The notes beneath the pieces are model-generated. The model was not told the origin of the DNA. It did not search any database and worked only from the letters and a program-made list of their open reading frames with translations. Positions 1 through 18,895 of a stretch of DNA of 64,000 bases are shown here, piece by piece. Origin of the DNA: Cylicocyclus nassatus (Eukaryota; Nematoda; Chromadorea; Rhabditida; Strongylidae); assembly GCA_958299035.1 (NCBI GenBank), contig CATQJL010000223.1, forward strand, positions 3,156,359-3,220,358, in the 5' to 3' direction. A program made the translations under genes and the position numbers. The stretch's first letter is position 1. Each line of letters opens with the position of its first letter.

Positions 1-324
1 TGCTTACCGCATAATTTTTTAATGAAGCATTACGAAGAGTTGCGAACTTCACATTTAAATTCAGCAACTCCAGTTAGCCCAGTGTGAGAGTTTTCAGATT
101 GTTTTGGTTTCTTTTTGGGACAAAATATGGCCTTTCATGGCTCAAAACCCTCCTAAAAATTTCTACCGTAATCCTAAATGGGAGATTGGCGATCCGCTCT
201 ACACTGTAAATCTAAGTTGAACCTCGCTCTACAAAACGGTACCTAAAACTTCCCGAAACACTTCACCACAAAGGAGTTATTTACAATCAAACAGCGTGCA
301 CATTTTTTTGGGACACCCTGTGTA
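1..324. mobile_element. Truncated MITE, right end (GGGTGTCCC-ended family)
   Basis: The first 324 bases match the right half of the complete element at 2661-3344. They share the segment around TTGAACCTCGCTCTACAAAA, the tract reading TTTACAATCAAACAG and the terminal TTTTGGGACACCCTGTGTA. The left part is cut off by the window edge. No protein is encoded, so this is a non-autonomous element. Tc1/mariner-type origin is an inference from the TA-flanked ends of the sister copies. Confidence 0.75.
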
Positions 325-2660
325 TTTCATGTATTTTTAGACAACAATCGATCTAGTGTAGGTCCTAAATAAAGCGCTAGAATCACTCCAATATCTCGCA
401 TAAGCCATCCAGTTGCCTTCACTGAACCGGGGGCGTGTTGGGAGACGCAGCACCCAATGAAGGCGGCACTGTCTTTCTCCTGCTCCACTGTCATTGACTA
501 GAGCGCCTTCCTGCAGACTCCTACGTAAGAACAAAATGAACCGTTTAAAAACAACCAGCGCCTCTGAAGGCACAGATTGGTCCGTCCAGTAGCACTAGCA
601 AATACCCTAATTAGGAATTCTATCTAAGGTAATCATAACCTCAAACGATACATGCATTCGTGTGAAAAAAGTTTTTTTGGTTTCTTCTATAACAAAAGGA
701 CAACATTTTGAATTTGAATACGACACAATCAAATGCGCCAAAGGTACGAAAGTACTACTGCTTTCGTAGCATTGTAAAGTTTAATCACTGCATGAACAAT
801 GCACCAATACAACATTTCTATGTGTACAAATATAAACCTTGCAAAATGCTAATAATAGCCCTATTCTAGCAATACACAATACCTTTTGGTATTGGGTGTC
901 CTTTCACACATGACAAGACTACACGACTATGAAACATATGATTTAACATGATTCTTTACGCTTAACGTGGAAAAGAAAGGAAACAAAACTTAACAATATA
1001 GCACTTTTAAAATTTTCGATTATTCGCACAATAATCGGTGTATGAATTCTACAGCCTTTTGATATATTTTTTTCGATAATCTGTGCTCTAACAGACAACA
1101 GACCTAACAAAGCGAAACATAGAAAACTTACTAGTTGCGCATGCATCGGTGCAATGAGTTCAAAATGGTTTTTCAAAAGTTATCTTATAGAGAGTTCTTG
1201 GAAAGATTCGTCCTATTTTTGTTAAAGCTGAGAATTGAAGAGAAAAACTGATCAGCTTGACAGGCATAAGAAAGGATCCGCGCAGTCTGAGCGCATGTTT
1301 CCACGCTTATAACTGGTACCAAAACATCCTTCCCACTGTATATACTTTTTTGAAGCCGTGAACGTATACACGTTCCCGCGATAGTATACTGAAGAGTTGT
1401 TAGACTACCACGAGCGAGTTGCCTAACTAAATATCCCGAGAAACGGGTGCTTGTTTATTATTCCCAAAGCAATAAACCCTTCATTATTTCATCTGACATG
1501 GTGATAGATAAGCGGAGTTGTTGTTGATCCTGTTTGTGATTGGATATTTCGAGATATACTAACAAGGCATGACAAACACATGCCATACAATGCTATGAAC
1601 AAATTTGAAAGGATAAGCTGGGATGATGAACATTATAGGATTGTTAGCAACAGACAGTCCACAATGAGTGTGTTAGATATGGCGATAATATGGCAATTTC
1701 GCAATACTGCTGGGCCAACGGTTGCTACAGACAGACAAATCGGTTTATCAAAAGCATCAAATAAAGAAGACATTGGCAAGCACTTTACCGGAAAATTTAG
1801 ATTAATGAATGGTGGAACTTCCAAAAGGCTGTCAAATCAGTCTGATCTTCAAAACACAAGCCGATAAACTCGCTCTCAAGCAGTAAACAGAGAAATAAAA
1901 AAGTTTAAACCCGTCACCATTGTTCTTTTTCTTCAAAAAGTCTTCAGCTGCACTTTTAAGTACGCAATTCGACGCAACACATGTGGCGAATAACAATTTC
2001 GCAGACAGACATGTGACAGCAAAACTAAGTGCTTCATAAATATATACAGTGAACAGATTTTGTAATGCAAATGGAAAAGATCCCACGCAGGCATAGCAAA
2101 AAGCATTTGACAAAATCAAACAGTACATCAACTTATTAGGGATTTTGTTGGTGACGGAAGAGGCTAGAAACTTGTGTGCGCACCGATACGAGGTAGAAAG
2201 CCTTCAAAAGAGACATAGAAATTTTGAAGCAATCTTTTGACACTATAAATTCTGGGAACCAACCAAGGTGTAACAAGCTGTGTTTTTTATACCAACTAGT
2301 GCTTGATCAATCAAAAGCTTGAAAGACAAGAAAATAGTATGTTTCATATCGAAAAACAAAATGTTAGGTAATTAATAGCGACAGCGCATTCCCCTTATCT
2401 CACGCCATTGCCATTGGCTGCCAGTTCTCACACGATTTTCTGCATCTTTGTGTGGAATTTTGCCCGGATTTCCCAACTGAAGGAGCATTAATCTCAAGTC
2501 GAGCGAGCTACTTGCCTAAATCTAAATTAAAGTCCTAGTATGAAGCCTTGGAGGACTCATGTTCTATTACATCCCGTTTTTTGCTTTGGTAAATCAACAC
2601 TAGAAAAAAAACGCTCTTGGCCTGGAACACCATCGCACCTCTAGTTCGTTATCGCGCATA
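325..2660. other. Intergenic DNA without a recognised gene
   Basis: This stretch is AT-rich. The longest open frames are a 95-residue + frame at 1580-1867 and overlapping antisense frames. They have no recognisable domain and no codon or splice context that would support them. No tRNA or other RNA gene was recognised. I see nothing here that can be annotated. Confidence 0.5.
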
Positions 2661-3344
2661 TACAGGGTGTCCCAAAAAGATGTGCACACTGTTTGATTGT
2701 AAATAACTCTCTTGTAGTGAAGTGTTTCGAGAAGCTTTAGGTACCATTTTGTAGAGCGAGGTTCAACTTAGATTTACAGTGTAGAGCGAAACGCCGGTCT
2801 TTCATTCTTACTGTAGGAGTACGGTAGAAACTTCAAACATATGGTGTCACTGTGAAAAAAGGGGCCGTTTCAAAAATTTTCAAAAAAATGTGGAAATTTG
2901 TGTAATAGGGTTTTTATGGACCCTGAGTTCAATACCCAACTCTTTACAAGGTTGAAAGGCTTTCTAAACGGTGTAACCGCACTTTTTAGAAACACTTAAA
3001 AAACATCTGCTACTGCTTACCTCGCATAATTTTTTAATGAAGCATTAAGAAGAGTTGCAAACTTCACACTTAGAAACAGCAACTCTAGTTAGCCCAGTGT
3101 GAGAGTTTTCAGGTTGTTTTGGTTTCTTTTTGGAACAAAATATGGCCTTTCATGGCTCAAAACCCTCTTCAAAGTTTCTACCGTAATCCTACAGTAAGAA
3201 TGAGAGATCGGCGATCCGCTCTAAACTGTAAATCTAAGTTGAACCTCGCTCTACAAAATGGTACCTAAAGCTTCTCGAAACACTTCACCACAAAAAAGTT
3301 ATTTACAATCAAACAGTGTGCACATCTTTTTGGGACACCCTGTA
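2661..3344. mobile_element. Complete GGGTGTCCC-ended MITE (family S, copy 2)
   Basis: The element starts CAGGGTGTCCCAAAAAG and ends CTTTTTGGGACACCCTG, an exact terminal inverted repeat, and is bordered by TATA on both sides, which fits TA target duplication. The two halves are inverted copies of each other over much of their length: TAGAGCGAGGTTCAACTTAG on the left and its reverse complement near 3230 on the right. There is no transposase frame. Further copies lie at 1-324, 36601-37265, 51450-51585 and 54347-55024. Assignment to Tc1/mariner-type mobilisation is inferred from the TA flanks only. Confidence 0.85.
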
Positions 3345-4109
3345 TATGATGGTTTCAGAAAAACTTCAATCAAAATAAGCACAGTTTGCGCTAATCTCAG
3401 GCAACATGATGGATGAGTCACGTGGTAGAGATCCATAACAAGCCGATGAAATGAACCAAGAAACAAAGAACAACAAAAAAACCCAACCCGGACACAAACC
3501 AGATTGCTTAGAAGTGATGAGATTGTGAATCTAACAAGAAACATTTGCTCGCAGATTTTACGCAGAAAGAACTTCGATCCACACAGAAGAAGCGATAAAC
3601 AATCGCGTGAGAGACACATCGCCTGTCTCACGCCCGCAAACCATCCATCAGCTGATTCTACCGTGTTCTACCGGTTGTCTATTCGCGCCGAGACCGAGGC
3701 GGAATGGCTTCACATGTGTGAGCGGTTGCGTAGCGGCTGTTAATTTTCCCGAACACACGCCTGAGTTTCTCGCCTTGTGGCCTACGGTGAGCGTTTCCTG
3801 TGGATTTTCTTGCGTTATCATATGATTTATTGGTTTTCACTCGTCTGGATGGCTGTAAATTTAACTCTAGTGCCCTTCTTCACCTGTCATTTGCTATGAT
3901 CTTCGTGCATTGTTAGAAGGTCGTCTTTCTCGAAGCACCATATGTTTCTAGAGGTGCTTTCGTGCGCGTGCAGCTCTGCTCGTTTTTGTACAGAATGACT
4001 TTATACATCGCCAAAGCTTCTGACGGACAAGCTATTTTTTTAGATCTTTTTCTTAACGTTTATTTGGTCGTCGTCCGAGTTGAGGTAGCATCGTCGGAAG
4101 TTTGCTACG
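3345..4109 (+). promoter_or_regulatory. 5' flank of the PP1 (gsp-2) gene
   Basis: This 765-base stretch separates the MITE at 2661-3344 from the gsp-2 start codon and should hold its promoter and 5' untranslated region. The start lies in the context GCTACGATGG, with A and G at the usual -3 and +4 positions. No TATA box or other named site can be identified with confidence. Small open frames here (3504-3743, 3607-3825) resemble nothing recognisable. Confidence 0.4.
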
Positions 4110-6916
<2,807 letters not shown>

Positions 6917-8005
6917 TGATACATGTACATATACCTTATGTTTGAGCGCGATGTGCGTTAGTGTGTCGAATGTGCATCAGAAGATTATTTCCCCCTCCCA
7001 AAGAAATTCGGTTAAAACTATGCCCGTGGTTCTTTGTTCATCTCCAATTATACTCTCTTCTTTAAATGGGCGCTTTGCAATTTCGTCAACTTGTTATTGC
7101 AGTGTGAAGCACGTAGTGTGTGTGTCACCACAAAAATTTGATCTTTTGTCCTTCAGATGTGTCTCGCTCTATTCACCAACCAAAAAATGGTTTGAAAAGA
7201 AAAATCACCCATTTTACAGCTCTTGATTCGTAGCAGTAGCTCCGCTGTCGTATCTCTTTCCATATTAGATTACTCATCAGATTATTTTCGACTATTGTCC
7301 TCTGTGCTTGTAAGAAAAGTATGACCTCGTGTATAAATATCGGTTTAATATTGATTTTGTTTGCTTTGTCGGGACGAGAACGATAGGAAGGGTGTGTTTG
7401 TAATATACAGTAGATTTGTCAGATGTTTTATGCATATAAGAAGTGGAGCACGTGAGGTGAGCGTGAATTCGTTCCCGTTGTTGTATTGAATAACCATCAA
7501 TAGATTAAAGGGACTAGTTAACTCAGGAGGATAGTGGATTACACTTATGATACCAAGAAAGTATTTACAAGTATTATGAAGTGAGAAATGACATGGCAAC
7601 TCAATATTGAAAATTGAGCATAGAGGAGTATAAATTGGGCAAACGAAATTGGCAGAGGAAATAGGAAGTTGATTTGCTTTTGTTGCGGGAACATAGAGAA
7701 AAAACCCATGGATATATAGAAAATAGTCACAGAAAAGCTGCAGTAGTGATGTAGAAGAAATATTGTGCTTGTCATGAAGGCAAAACTTTTTCTAGAAAGG
7801 ACTAGACGAATGAACAGAATACATTTTGATCGACACAGAAAAGAACCGAAACCGATAGAAAAATATCTGTACAGATTCTGCTGTCTTAATGTCCGTAGTA
7901 GGGTACACAATCGAACATATTTGGGAAAGACAGCCATCCATAGCAATTTTTCTTGTATTTGTTTTTAGGGATCGTACGCTCGGGTTGATAAAACATCTGC
8001 TACCG
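6917..8005. other. Convergent intergenic region between gsp-2 and sma-4
   Basis: This holds the 3' flanks of two tail-to-tail genes, gsp-2 (+) and sma-4 (-). Open frames at 6843-7226, 7545-7946 and 7765-7968 are low-complexity, lack domains, or overlap the end of gsp-2, so they are not called. No polyadenylation site could be fixed with certainty. Confidence 0.5.
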
Positions 8006-12323
<4,318 letters not shown>

Positions 12324-12349
12324 CTGCAATCATCTGATTCTTAGAGGCA

Positions 12350-12757
12350 AGTGGCTCGGGAAAATTGCAACTACGCGTTTTCTTTCCACCTTGGTCTTCT
12401 GGATGCGTTTAGACCAGGGCTGTGCTTGAAGAGCCAGAAAATGCTTTTTATGGCGTTCTCCAGTTTTGGACATTGCTGACGAGGCTGGAGCAGAGATTCC
12501 TGAGCCGAGTTGCGATTGGCTTCCTGGGCCGATCAGCCAATTGCTGCCAAAAGGAGTGGCGCTACAGTCTCCTGCAGCCAGTCACTGTTTTTGGCGAGAA
12601 TCTCCGCTCCATTCTCCTCAGCGATCTCCCCGAGGAACACCATAAAAAGCGTTTTTTTGACTTTTCAAGCACAGCTCTGGTCTAAACACATCCAGAAGGC
12701 CAAGGAAAAACAGAAAGCGCCCAGTTGCAATTTTTCCGAGCCACTACCTTCAAACGA
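12350..12757. mobile_element. Foldback element abutting the sma-4 start
   Basis: Two arms of about 110 bases are inverted copies. The left (12350-12460) runs from GTGGCTCGG through GGTCTTCTGGATGCGTTTAG to GCTTTTTATGG. The right (12640-12757) runs from CCATAAAAAGC through CTAAACACATCCAGAAGGCC to CCGAGCCACTACC. The spacer is about 180 bases and non-coding. The element begins less than 30 bases upstream of the sma-4 ATG as annotated, so any longer 5' untranslated region or upstream exon would have to include or skip it. Confidence 0.85.
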
Positions 12758-14578
12758 TTTCGCAGACGAGGTTGTTCAGGTTAAGAGTGACAGGAAGTAC
12801 GGGTGGAAGGCGTGAGATTCTATTTTTTCGCATTTTCCGCAATCATCAGATTTCCTATAGTAATGATCGAATTGCTGCAGCTTTTCTTTCGGATAGCAAT
12901 GGTACAATTTCTACTACACTGTAACTACACTACACCAGTAATTACAGGTACCGGTAAGCAGGAAATTTGAACACAAACTTCCGACCTTGTTTTCTCGAAT
13001 GGGCAGGTAATTTCCAGATAGAGGAGGATCATTGAGGATCTTTACTTGTACTGTTCTTCATACATTCACATACAGCTACTGTTCATCAAAAATCCCATAC
13101 GGCTTTCTCGATCGTTCGAAATCATATTTCCAGACAAGATTTATATTGGCAAAATTCAATGTTGCACAAGTTGGCAAACTTGGTCTTTGAGCACGGCTAT
13201 GCTTGATCTACATTATGATTAAAACAATGAATAAGATTTTTGGTTTGTAAAATTTCTAGAACTGTTGAGCTTTTATTTTTATTTCAAGCCTTTTCTGCAT
13301 ATGCGCTACGTGATTGTTGCAGTCTTCGAAAATCTGAAAAATACTCAATCATTGTGGGTCAATCAGGTATAGAAAAGCAAGAAGGTTGTCTGAGCGTGCT
13401 GTGTTGCAATAGTGCATCAAAATTGTTTTCAAAGTGATTTAATTTTAGGAAACTGGCCAAAAATGATCGAAATAAATTTAGAGTTATTTTGAAAATCAGC
13501 TATAATAAATATTCCTCTAGTAGTATCGGTGTAGCTGAAAAAAAGATGTTCCTTTGCTGTTCAACTGAAGCTTGTATATTTATGATCCAAGTATAAAAGA
13601 AAAACACCAAAAATCGTAATGACACGTCCTTTATTGCTTTTTAGACAGCTTTTCAGCAAGGCGCGGCACAGCTGGCACCAGATCAAGCTGGATATCGTTT
13701 TTGGAACAAAAGCAAAGGGGATAATATTTTTGTGGTCAAAAGGACATAAAAATTACGATGCTTCTTTGGTCGCCGTTTCGCTTTTTGGAGGTGTTTTGCG
13801 TTTAGGTTTTAGGGTCAAAGGGGACTTCGTACGAAATTCAAGATTAAAGGGTCGTTTTGAACCTTCCCTGGTGCCAGCCCATGCCGAGCCCTGCTTCTTA
13901 GCTTCTTAAGGGAGTGTCGTTTCAAAACAGTAGTTGCGTAATATTGCAGTGACGCATCGCAATGCCAAAAAATTAGACAGAAGCTGAATCAACTACAGAG
14001 AGTGAGCAACGATTTTGTCAACAGTTAAAGGTAGAAAACTTCGAAGAACTTCCATTATGTGGAAATATGAAGTGCTCCAGAGAATGGCTCGGAAGCTGGG
14101 TGCAGCATGTAGAGAAAATAAGCATCGAACTCATTCCAAGGACAGTTTAGTTTACTCAGCTGATCGATAATTTTATCACAAGATAAATAGGACGACACTC
14201 TCTCTGTACTGGTGTGGAGAGTGGGTGTGCTGCTGAGATAAGGCGGCGGTGAGAGGACGAGGTCGTTTTTAGGACAGGTGGCAAGCACATAGTTGAGCAA
14301 AATAGTCATGTAAAAGCTCTCGAAAAATTACTTTATGAACCTTTTTTCTCGCTAGAAAAATTGGAAATTTCAATGAACGAGCACCTAAGCAGAAAACGCC
14401 CTGATTATCAATTTGACAGTATTTGTTGGTTCAGCAAGAACTGATTTTCAGTTGTGTTGGGTTCGACTAAGTGGTATATCAAGTAGCTATCCGAAATATG
14501 AAGCTAATAAAATTATCTGATTATGAATCTTCAATCCGCTACAGCAAAAGTGCAGTAGAAGACTAGTTCTCGTCCACA
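12758..14578. other. Intergenic DNA without a recognised gene
   Basis: I see only short open frames here (13240-13437, 13619-13909, 14055-14309 antisense). They have no domain, no plausible splice partners and ordinary AT-rich composition. Nothing is annotated. Confidence 0.5.
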
Positions 14579-14700
14579 GGCATGCGCCATACCTGATCCG
14601 CTTGATCCACTTGATCCACTTCATCCACTTCGCTATTGGTCAGTTTGCTGATTTGACTTATACGAAATGGATGAGGCGGATCAGGTATGGTGCGTGCAGA
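14579..14700. repeat. Short foldback with TGATCCACT-type tandem repeats
   Basis: GCGCCATACCTGATCCGC on the left and GCGGATCAGGTATGGTGCG on the right form a hairpin of about 120 bases. Inside the left arm the motif CTTGATCCA is repeated in tandem. No function is evident. Confidence 0.7.
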
Positions 14701-15195
14701 GGAAGAATGGGATCAAAATTTAGCTTGTAAGTCACTCCAAAATTTTTTTCAGCTTTCACAAAAATATAAGTCTCGAATAGGCAGCGTCCACATCGAATCG
14801 GGAACTTTGTTTTCCCTACTTGAGAATTACTGGAAAACCTTTATTAAGTTGCTGCCCAAGCGGCAGCTCCTACAAACTATATGAGGCTGAAAATTTCTAC
14901 TCTGCACTCTCACCCGGACAGTATACTCTACCGTACTCGATGACGCCGACTGAAACTTTGGGCAAGGGCTGTAAAGTTGGATTTTCTTCCAATGAATGAA
15001 TCTTATGGGCCGCCGTTTAGGGAAGGATCTAGTTAGAGCCTCTCAAGGATATAAGAAACCCAGGCATCCAGAAAAAGCTCTTATACAGCGTAAAAAAACC
15101 TGCGCAGATTTTTTGGGACCCACAGGGACACTTGACTACATCGAGAACCGCCGCAAAAGTGAAGCTTTGATGGTCAATCATAAGCAACGAACCAC

Positions 15196-15447
15196 ATGCT
15201 TGTGTTGCTAATGTTTCCGGTGGCACACTGCGCTGAACTATCAATAAAAACTTGCGGAAATATGAATTCCATCCTTGACATCATTGTCAAAGCCAATGAT
15301 AAATTTCTAAATGACAATAGCAACATTTGCGACAAAATTGAAATGCAAAAAGCACGTAGTGCAGAAAGCGGAAATGGAGAGCGAAGCGACAGACCAAGTA
15401 AATCACAATTCGTTAGGAATCCAAACAGAACGATTTTTTCGAGATAA
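15196..15447 (+). CDS. Possible small secreted protein (unrecognised)
   Basis: This single-exon frame of 83 residues begins MLVLLMFPVAHC, a hydrophobic stretch followed by AELS that could act as a cleaved signal peptide. The remainder is hydrophilic with two further cysteines and a basic tail. Small secreted proteins are common in parasitic nematodes, but I recognise no family. An antisense frame of 101 residues covers the same DNA, and no splice signals or paralog in the window support it. It may be a chance frame. Confidence 0.25.
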   Translation: MLVLLMFPVAHCAELSIKTCGNMNSILDIIVKANDKFLNDNSNICDKIEMQKARSAESGNGERSDRPSKSQFVRNPNRTIFSR

Positions 15448-15831
15448 CAAATTTCTCTTTGAAACCAGTCGAGTCTCAAAATACATTTGAAACTTGATTC
15501 TCAAAATACATTTGGAAAATTCACCATACTTTGCGGGACGTTTGCCTAATCAGTCATTATGGTTAAAATCTGCAAAAACGGAGATCAACTTAGCTTGTAA
15601 AAATACTTGCAATGCGAGATCAAAAATCCTGGTCCTTGAATTAATTTTTTATAAGTGTACCGCACCCCTCTAGCATGAAATTAGTTGGACTCTACAACAC
15701 CAGTAACTTCACTGGTTCTAATAAGCTGCGCAATTGCGGCCTAATCATCAACAAAGTTTAAAATTGACCACGCTGACTATCCGTGCATAGATACCAGTTG
15801 GCGGGGGTTAACTAATCACAAGTGATCCAAA

Positions 15832-16180
15832 TTTGAAGGCAGTGTACCGGCAAAATTTCGTTTTCAAATTTTTCATCTTTTCGGAGCCTTTTCGCCATGA
15901 GGAATCCATATCTGGAATTTTTAGCGCATGAAAGTGGCGAAAATGAGTTTTTTCGAAGCTTTTCAGGTCCGAATTTAGTGGAAAATACATGAATGCGGGC
16001 GGAGCTCGGAGCGAGAGGGGCGGGGTGCGGAACAGTTCTGGCTGTGCGGGTCTGAGAAACCTCAAGGCTTATTTTAGCCATTCATGCGCTGAAAAGCCCA
16101 GATGTAGCTTCCTCATGGCGAGAAGACTCCGAATACATGAAAAACTGGACAGCGACATTTTGCCAGACACTGCGTTCAAG
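15832..16180. mobile_element. Foldback MITE
   Basis: The left arm (15832-15936) and right arm (16085-16180) are diverged inverted copies of about 100 bases. They share the pieces TCGCCATGAGGAA / TTCCTCATGGCGA and TTTTTCAT / ATGAAAAA. The spacer is about 150 bases and GC-rich in part. No protein is encoded. Confidence 0.75.
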
Positions 16181-16393
16181 GGATATGATGTATACGGTAG
16201 CAGATACGCTCGCAAAAGATGGTCGAAGATGTTGCCAGCGCGTAGCCACACAGATGCCTTTGGTGAACCAGTGTCCTCAGATGTGACACTTTCAAATGTG
16301 TCAACGTGAAAAATGGCCGGCATGTCGAAACCAAGAGATCGCCGAGGTGAAGAGCGGGCGGTGCGACATGCGGGTGCGCACACAAAGTGAGTA

Positions 16394-16741
16394 ATGGGGA
16401 AACAAAATGAATGCAACAAGCGATGCATCAGCGAAGACATGGCAGGAATGATCGCCGAAGACACATCGAGGACGGCCTCTTCTCGGACGACGAGCTGGCG
16501 TCGTCGTCCAAGAAGAGGCATCGTCGACGCGCAACGAAGTGACAGCCGCCGCGCCGAGCGGCCGAGACGGTCGCGAGCCGCGCCGAGTCGGCGGTGCGCG
16601 GCTTCCGCCTCGGCCATCAGAAGTTCTTCAGCAGATCGCCGGCGACAAAATGCCGACTCGCTGGCGACTTCCTTATCAGTTGAAATGGATGTGAGGATGA
16701 TGGATTGGTTCGTTAGCCTGGAGAAATCGAAATGGTTTTGA
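16394..16741. other. GC-rich island with competing open frames
   Basis: About 250 bases (16460-16690) are strikingly GC-rich against an AT-rich background. Frames are open on both strands: 115 residues on +, and part of a 240-residue frame on -. Codons ending in G or C are frequent in several frames, for example an acidic Ser-rich run reading IEDGLFSDDELASSSKKR on + in a frame that soon meets a stop. I could not choose a strand, a start or splice sites. It could be an exon of a regulatory protein, a CpG-type promoter island or a repeat fragment. Confidence 0.25.
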
Positions 16742-18500
16742 CAGCATTGCGCAATGACAACAATAACCAGTCGGGTTACGGTAGCCATCACTGGTCTTCT
16801 GGAAGATTCGAGTCATGTAGTCTTGCGCAATATTTGAACTATGCTTGTCGCTAATTACCTTTGAAGATAATCTCGGCCCAAAGGACCACGTTGGTCAGAG
16901 AATCCACGAACTGCCGAGGAAGCCAGTAATTTCGCAGCGAAAAAAACCAATGACCAAAAGTTTCGTAAACACAAAGCTAGATGCTCTATTAATGAGCAAA
17001 GCGTAGTGCTTTCAGTTTAAGATATTCAAAATCAAGCACGAAACTCAACTTAATAGGTCCATTCTAGAAGATGTACCTTTGTGCAACTTTTTGGATTTAT
17101 TTTTGGTTCCAGATGTATACGATTTTCGCAAGTTCTACAGCAAAAAATGACTTGAATAAGCTTCTTCTTCTTCTTCACGACTTAAAAACGATGGAGAATC
17201 CAATAGAAGCATGACTTGCTTTAGTTGACAGCTTATTTCCATTTCAAGTCATTTACGTTGGGCAAGACGGAAAATTGATTGGAACTAACATTTCATAAAT
17301 TAAAAAGGACTTGCTATGATTCTGCTTCTTACGCAGAACTTCGACTTTCAACTTAAAAGGTAAGCTTTCAAGAATTTGATGAAGTCTAGTGCTGCCTTCA
17401 TACTTTATGAATGAATAAATTTTTAAGTTAAGTTGGCTATCGAAAATGAATGTTCTGATAGATATTAAACGTTGAAACATATTGAATGCTTGAAAGACGG
17501 CGGAACGGAGCAAAATTAAAGGTGTTCCCGTTCGAAAAAAAATTCAGAGAGTTTTTCGTTCAGTGATCAGTTACCTGCAGAGTACAAGGCCAAACCAATG
17601 ATTAATCACGCTGTTCATCAAAACTGATGTGCGCGACAAAGTGATCTTACAAACCGAAATGACAGCTCGGGTAACGTTGATACGTATTGTTTCTGCAGCA
17701 AAAGAACGAACATATCAAAATTCTACGCGGAAGACGAAAAGTTTGTTTGGGAGATGATTGAGCCTAAAAATGAAATAGATAACAAGTCCTTAAAGATCTC
17801 ATTTTGAGAGTTGACCTAGTGTGATAATTTATCATTTTATTATATTTTGATAAATTTATTTGAGTGAAATGCTGTCATAAAACCTTTCGAGTTAAAGGGC
17901 ACTGACGTCGAAAAAAAACGGTATCAACTATTGGCCAACATTTTTTAGCGTCATTTCGACCCTAGGTCCAAAACCAAAATTTCACAGGGGAAAATGTCTA
18001 GCTGGTATGAGATTTATCAAAAAGATAACAGTCATTTTTTTCATTATTTTCTTTGAAACGAAACCTTTTGATGTTCAAGTACGCCGTAATATAGTTCTTG
18101 AAGTCTCACAAAACCCTGCAAAAAATGATGCCCTTGGCATTTTTGCCCAAAATGATGAAGTTAGACCTGCTCGATAAAAATTTTCCTGCTAGTAGCCGTC
18201 AAAGTATCCATCGTTACTTCATACGAGGTCCTAGAGTAACCTTTCAAAAACACGAACCAAAGTAGTTGAAAGATTTCGATGAGATTCTGACCAGGTCATG
18301 AGTCAAGTAACGCGAAAAAACTAACTTGCGTGATTTTGAAATTTTAGAAAGAAGATTTGTGGATGATTTATGATTGAGTATGTACAATTTCAGACGCTCT
18401 TGATACATATAATGAAGACAAGAATCAAAGACTACGGTAACATACAGTACATGATTTGAAGCGTGTAAAAAGAGGAATAGGACCTGTAGTAGCCAATATG
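16742..18500. other. Intergenic DNA without a recognised gene
   Basis: This is AT-rich sequence with only short frames (for example 17253-17513 antisense). No repeats of the families in this window and no RNA gene were recognised. Confidence 0.45.
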
Positions 18501-18507
18501 AAATAGC

Positions 18508-18795
18508 GAAATCCAGAAAGTTGAACTCGTCGAGGTCGCGGCGGGGGCACGTAGCGGGGCGCACGTGCGCAAGACGGCTCGCGATCGCTCGGAGAAACCG
18601 AAATCGAAACAAACGCCGGGTTGAAGCGCGTGGCAAATGAGAGGTAAAACGCCGCGCAGAGACAGCGAGTCGGATGCGGAGGTGCCAGACGCGGTGACGG
18701 GTGATCCGCGGAAATCTCGGAGCAGTCGCGCGACTGCCGGAGCTGCGCGCGGCTCCTGCAGCACATGCACTGTATGCCCTGTGTGTACCCCGTGA
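18508..18795 (+). other. GC-rich island with two candidate + strand exons
   Basis: Two + frames use mostly G/C-ending codons. The first, after an acceptor-like AATCCAG at 18510-18516, reads KVELVEVAAGARSGAHVRK and ends at a stop near 18624. The second starts at ATG 18637 (MRGKTPRRDSESDAEVPD) and ends with a TGA at 18793, or at a donor-like CCCC|GTGAGC just before it. Longer antisense frames (124-172 residues) also cross the island. A hairpin CCCCGTGAGCAAAGTTCACGGGG lies at 18788-18810 and a TATATAA sequence at 18893. I recognise no protein family, so this is only a candidate. Confidence 0.22.
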
Positions 18796-18895
18796 GCAAA
18801 GTTCACGGGGGCACCCGCGCGGCTCGGTGAAGATTGTTTCGAGAGGCCGCGGGGTGTTTTTGAACGATTGCGGAACAGTGGAACGCTAGTGCTAT

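Noticed and set aside
16069..16791. 240-residue antisense open frame
   Set aside because: It runs through a foldback MITE and a GC-rich island where several frames on both strands are open. No start, splice or homology evidence supports it.
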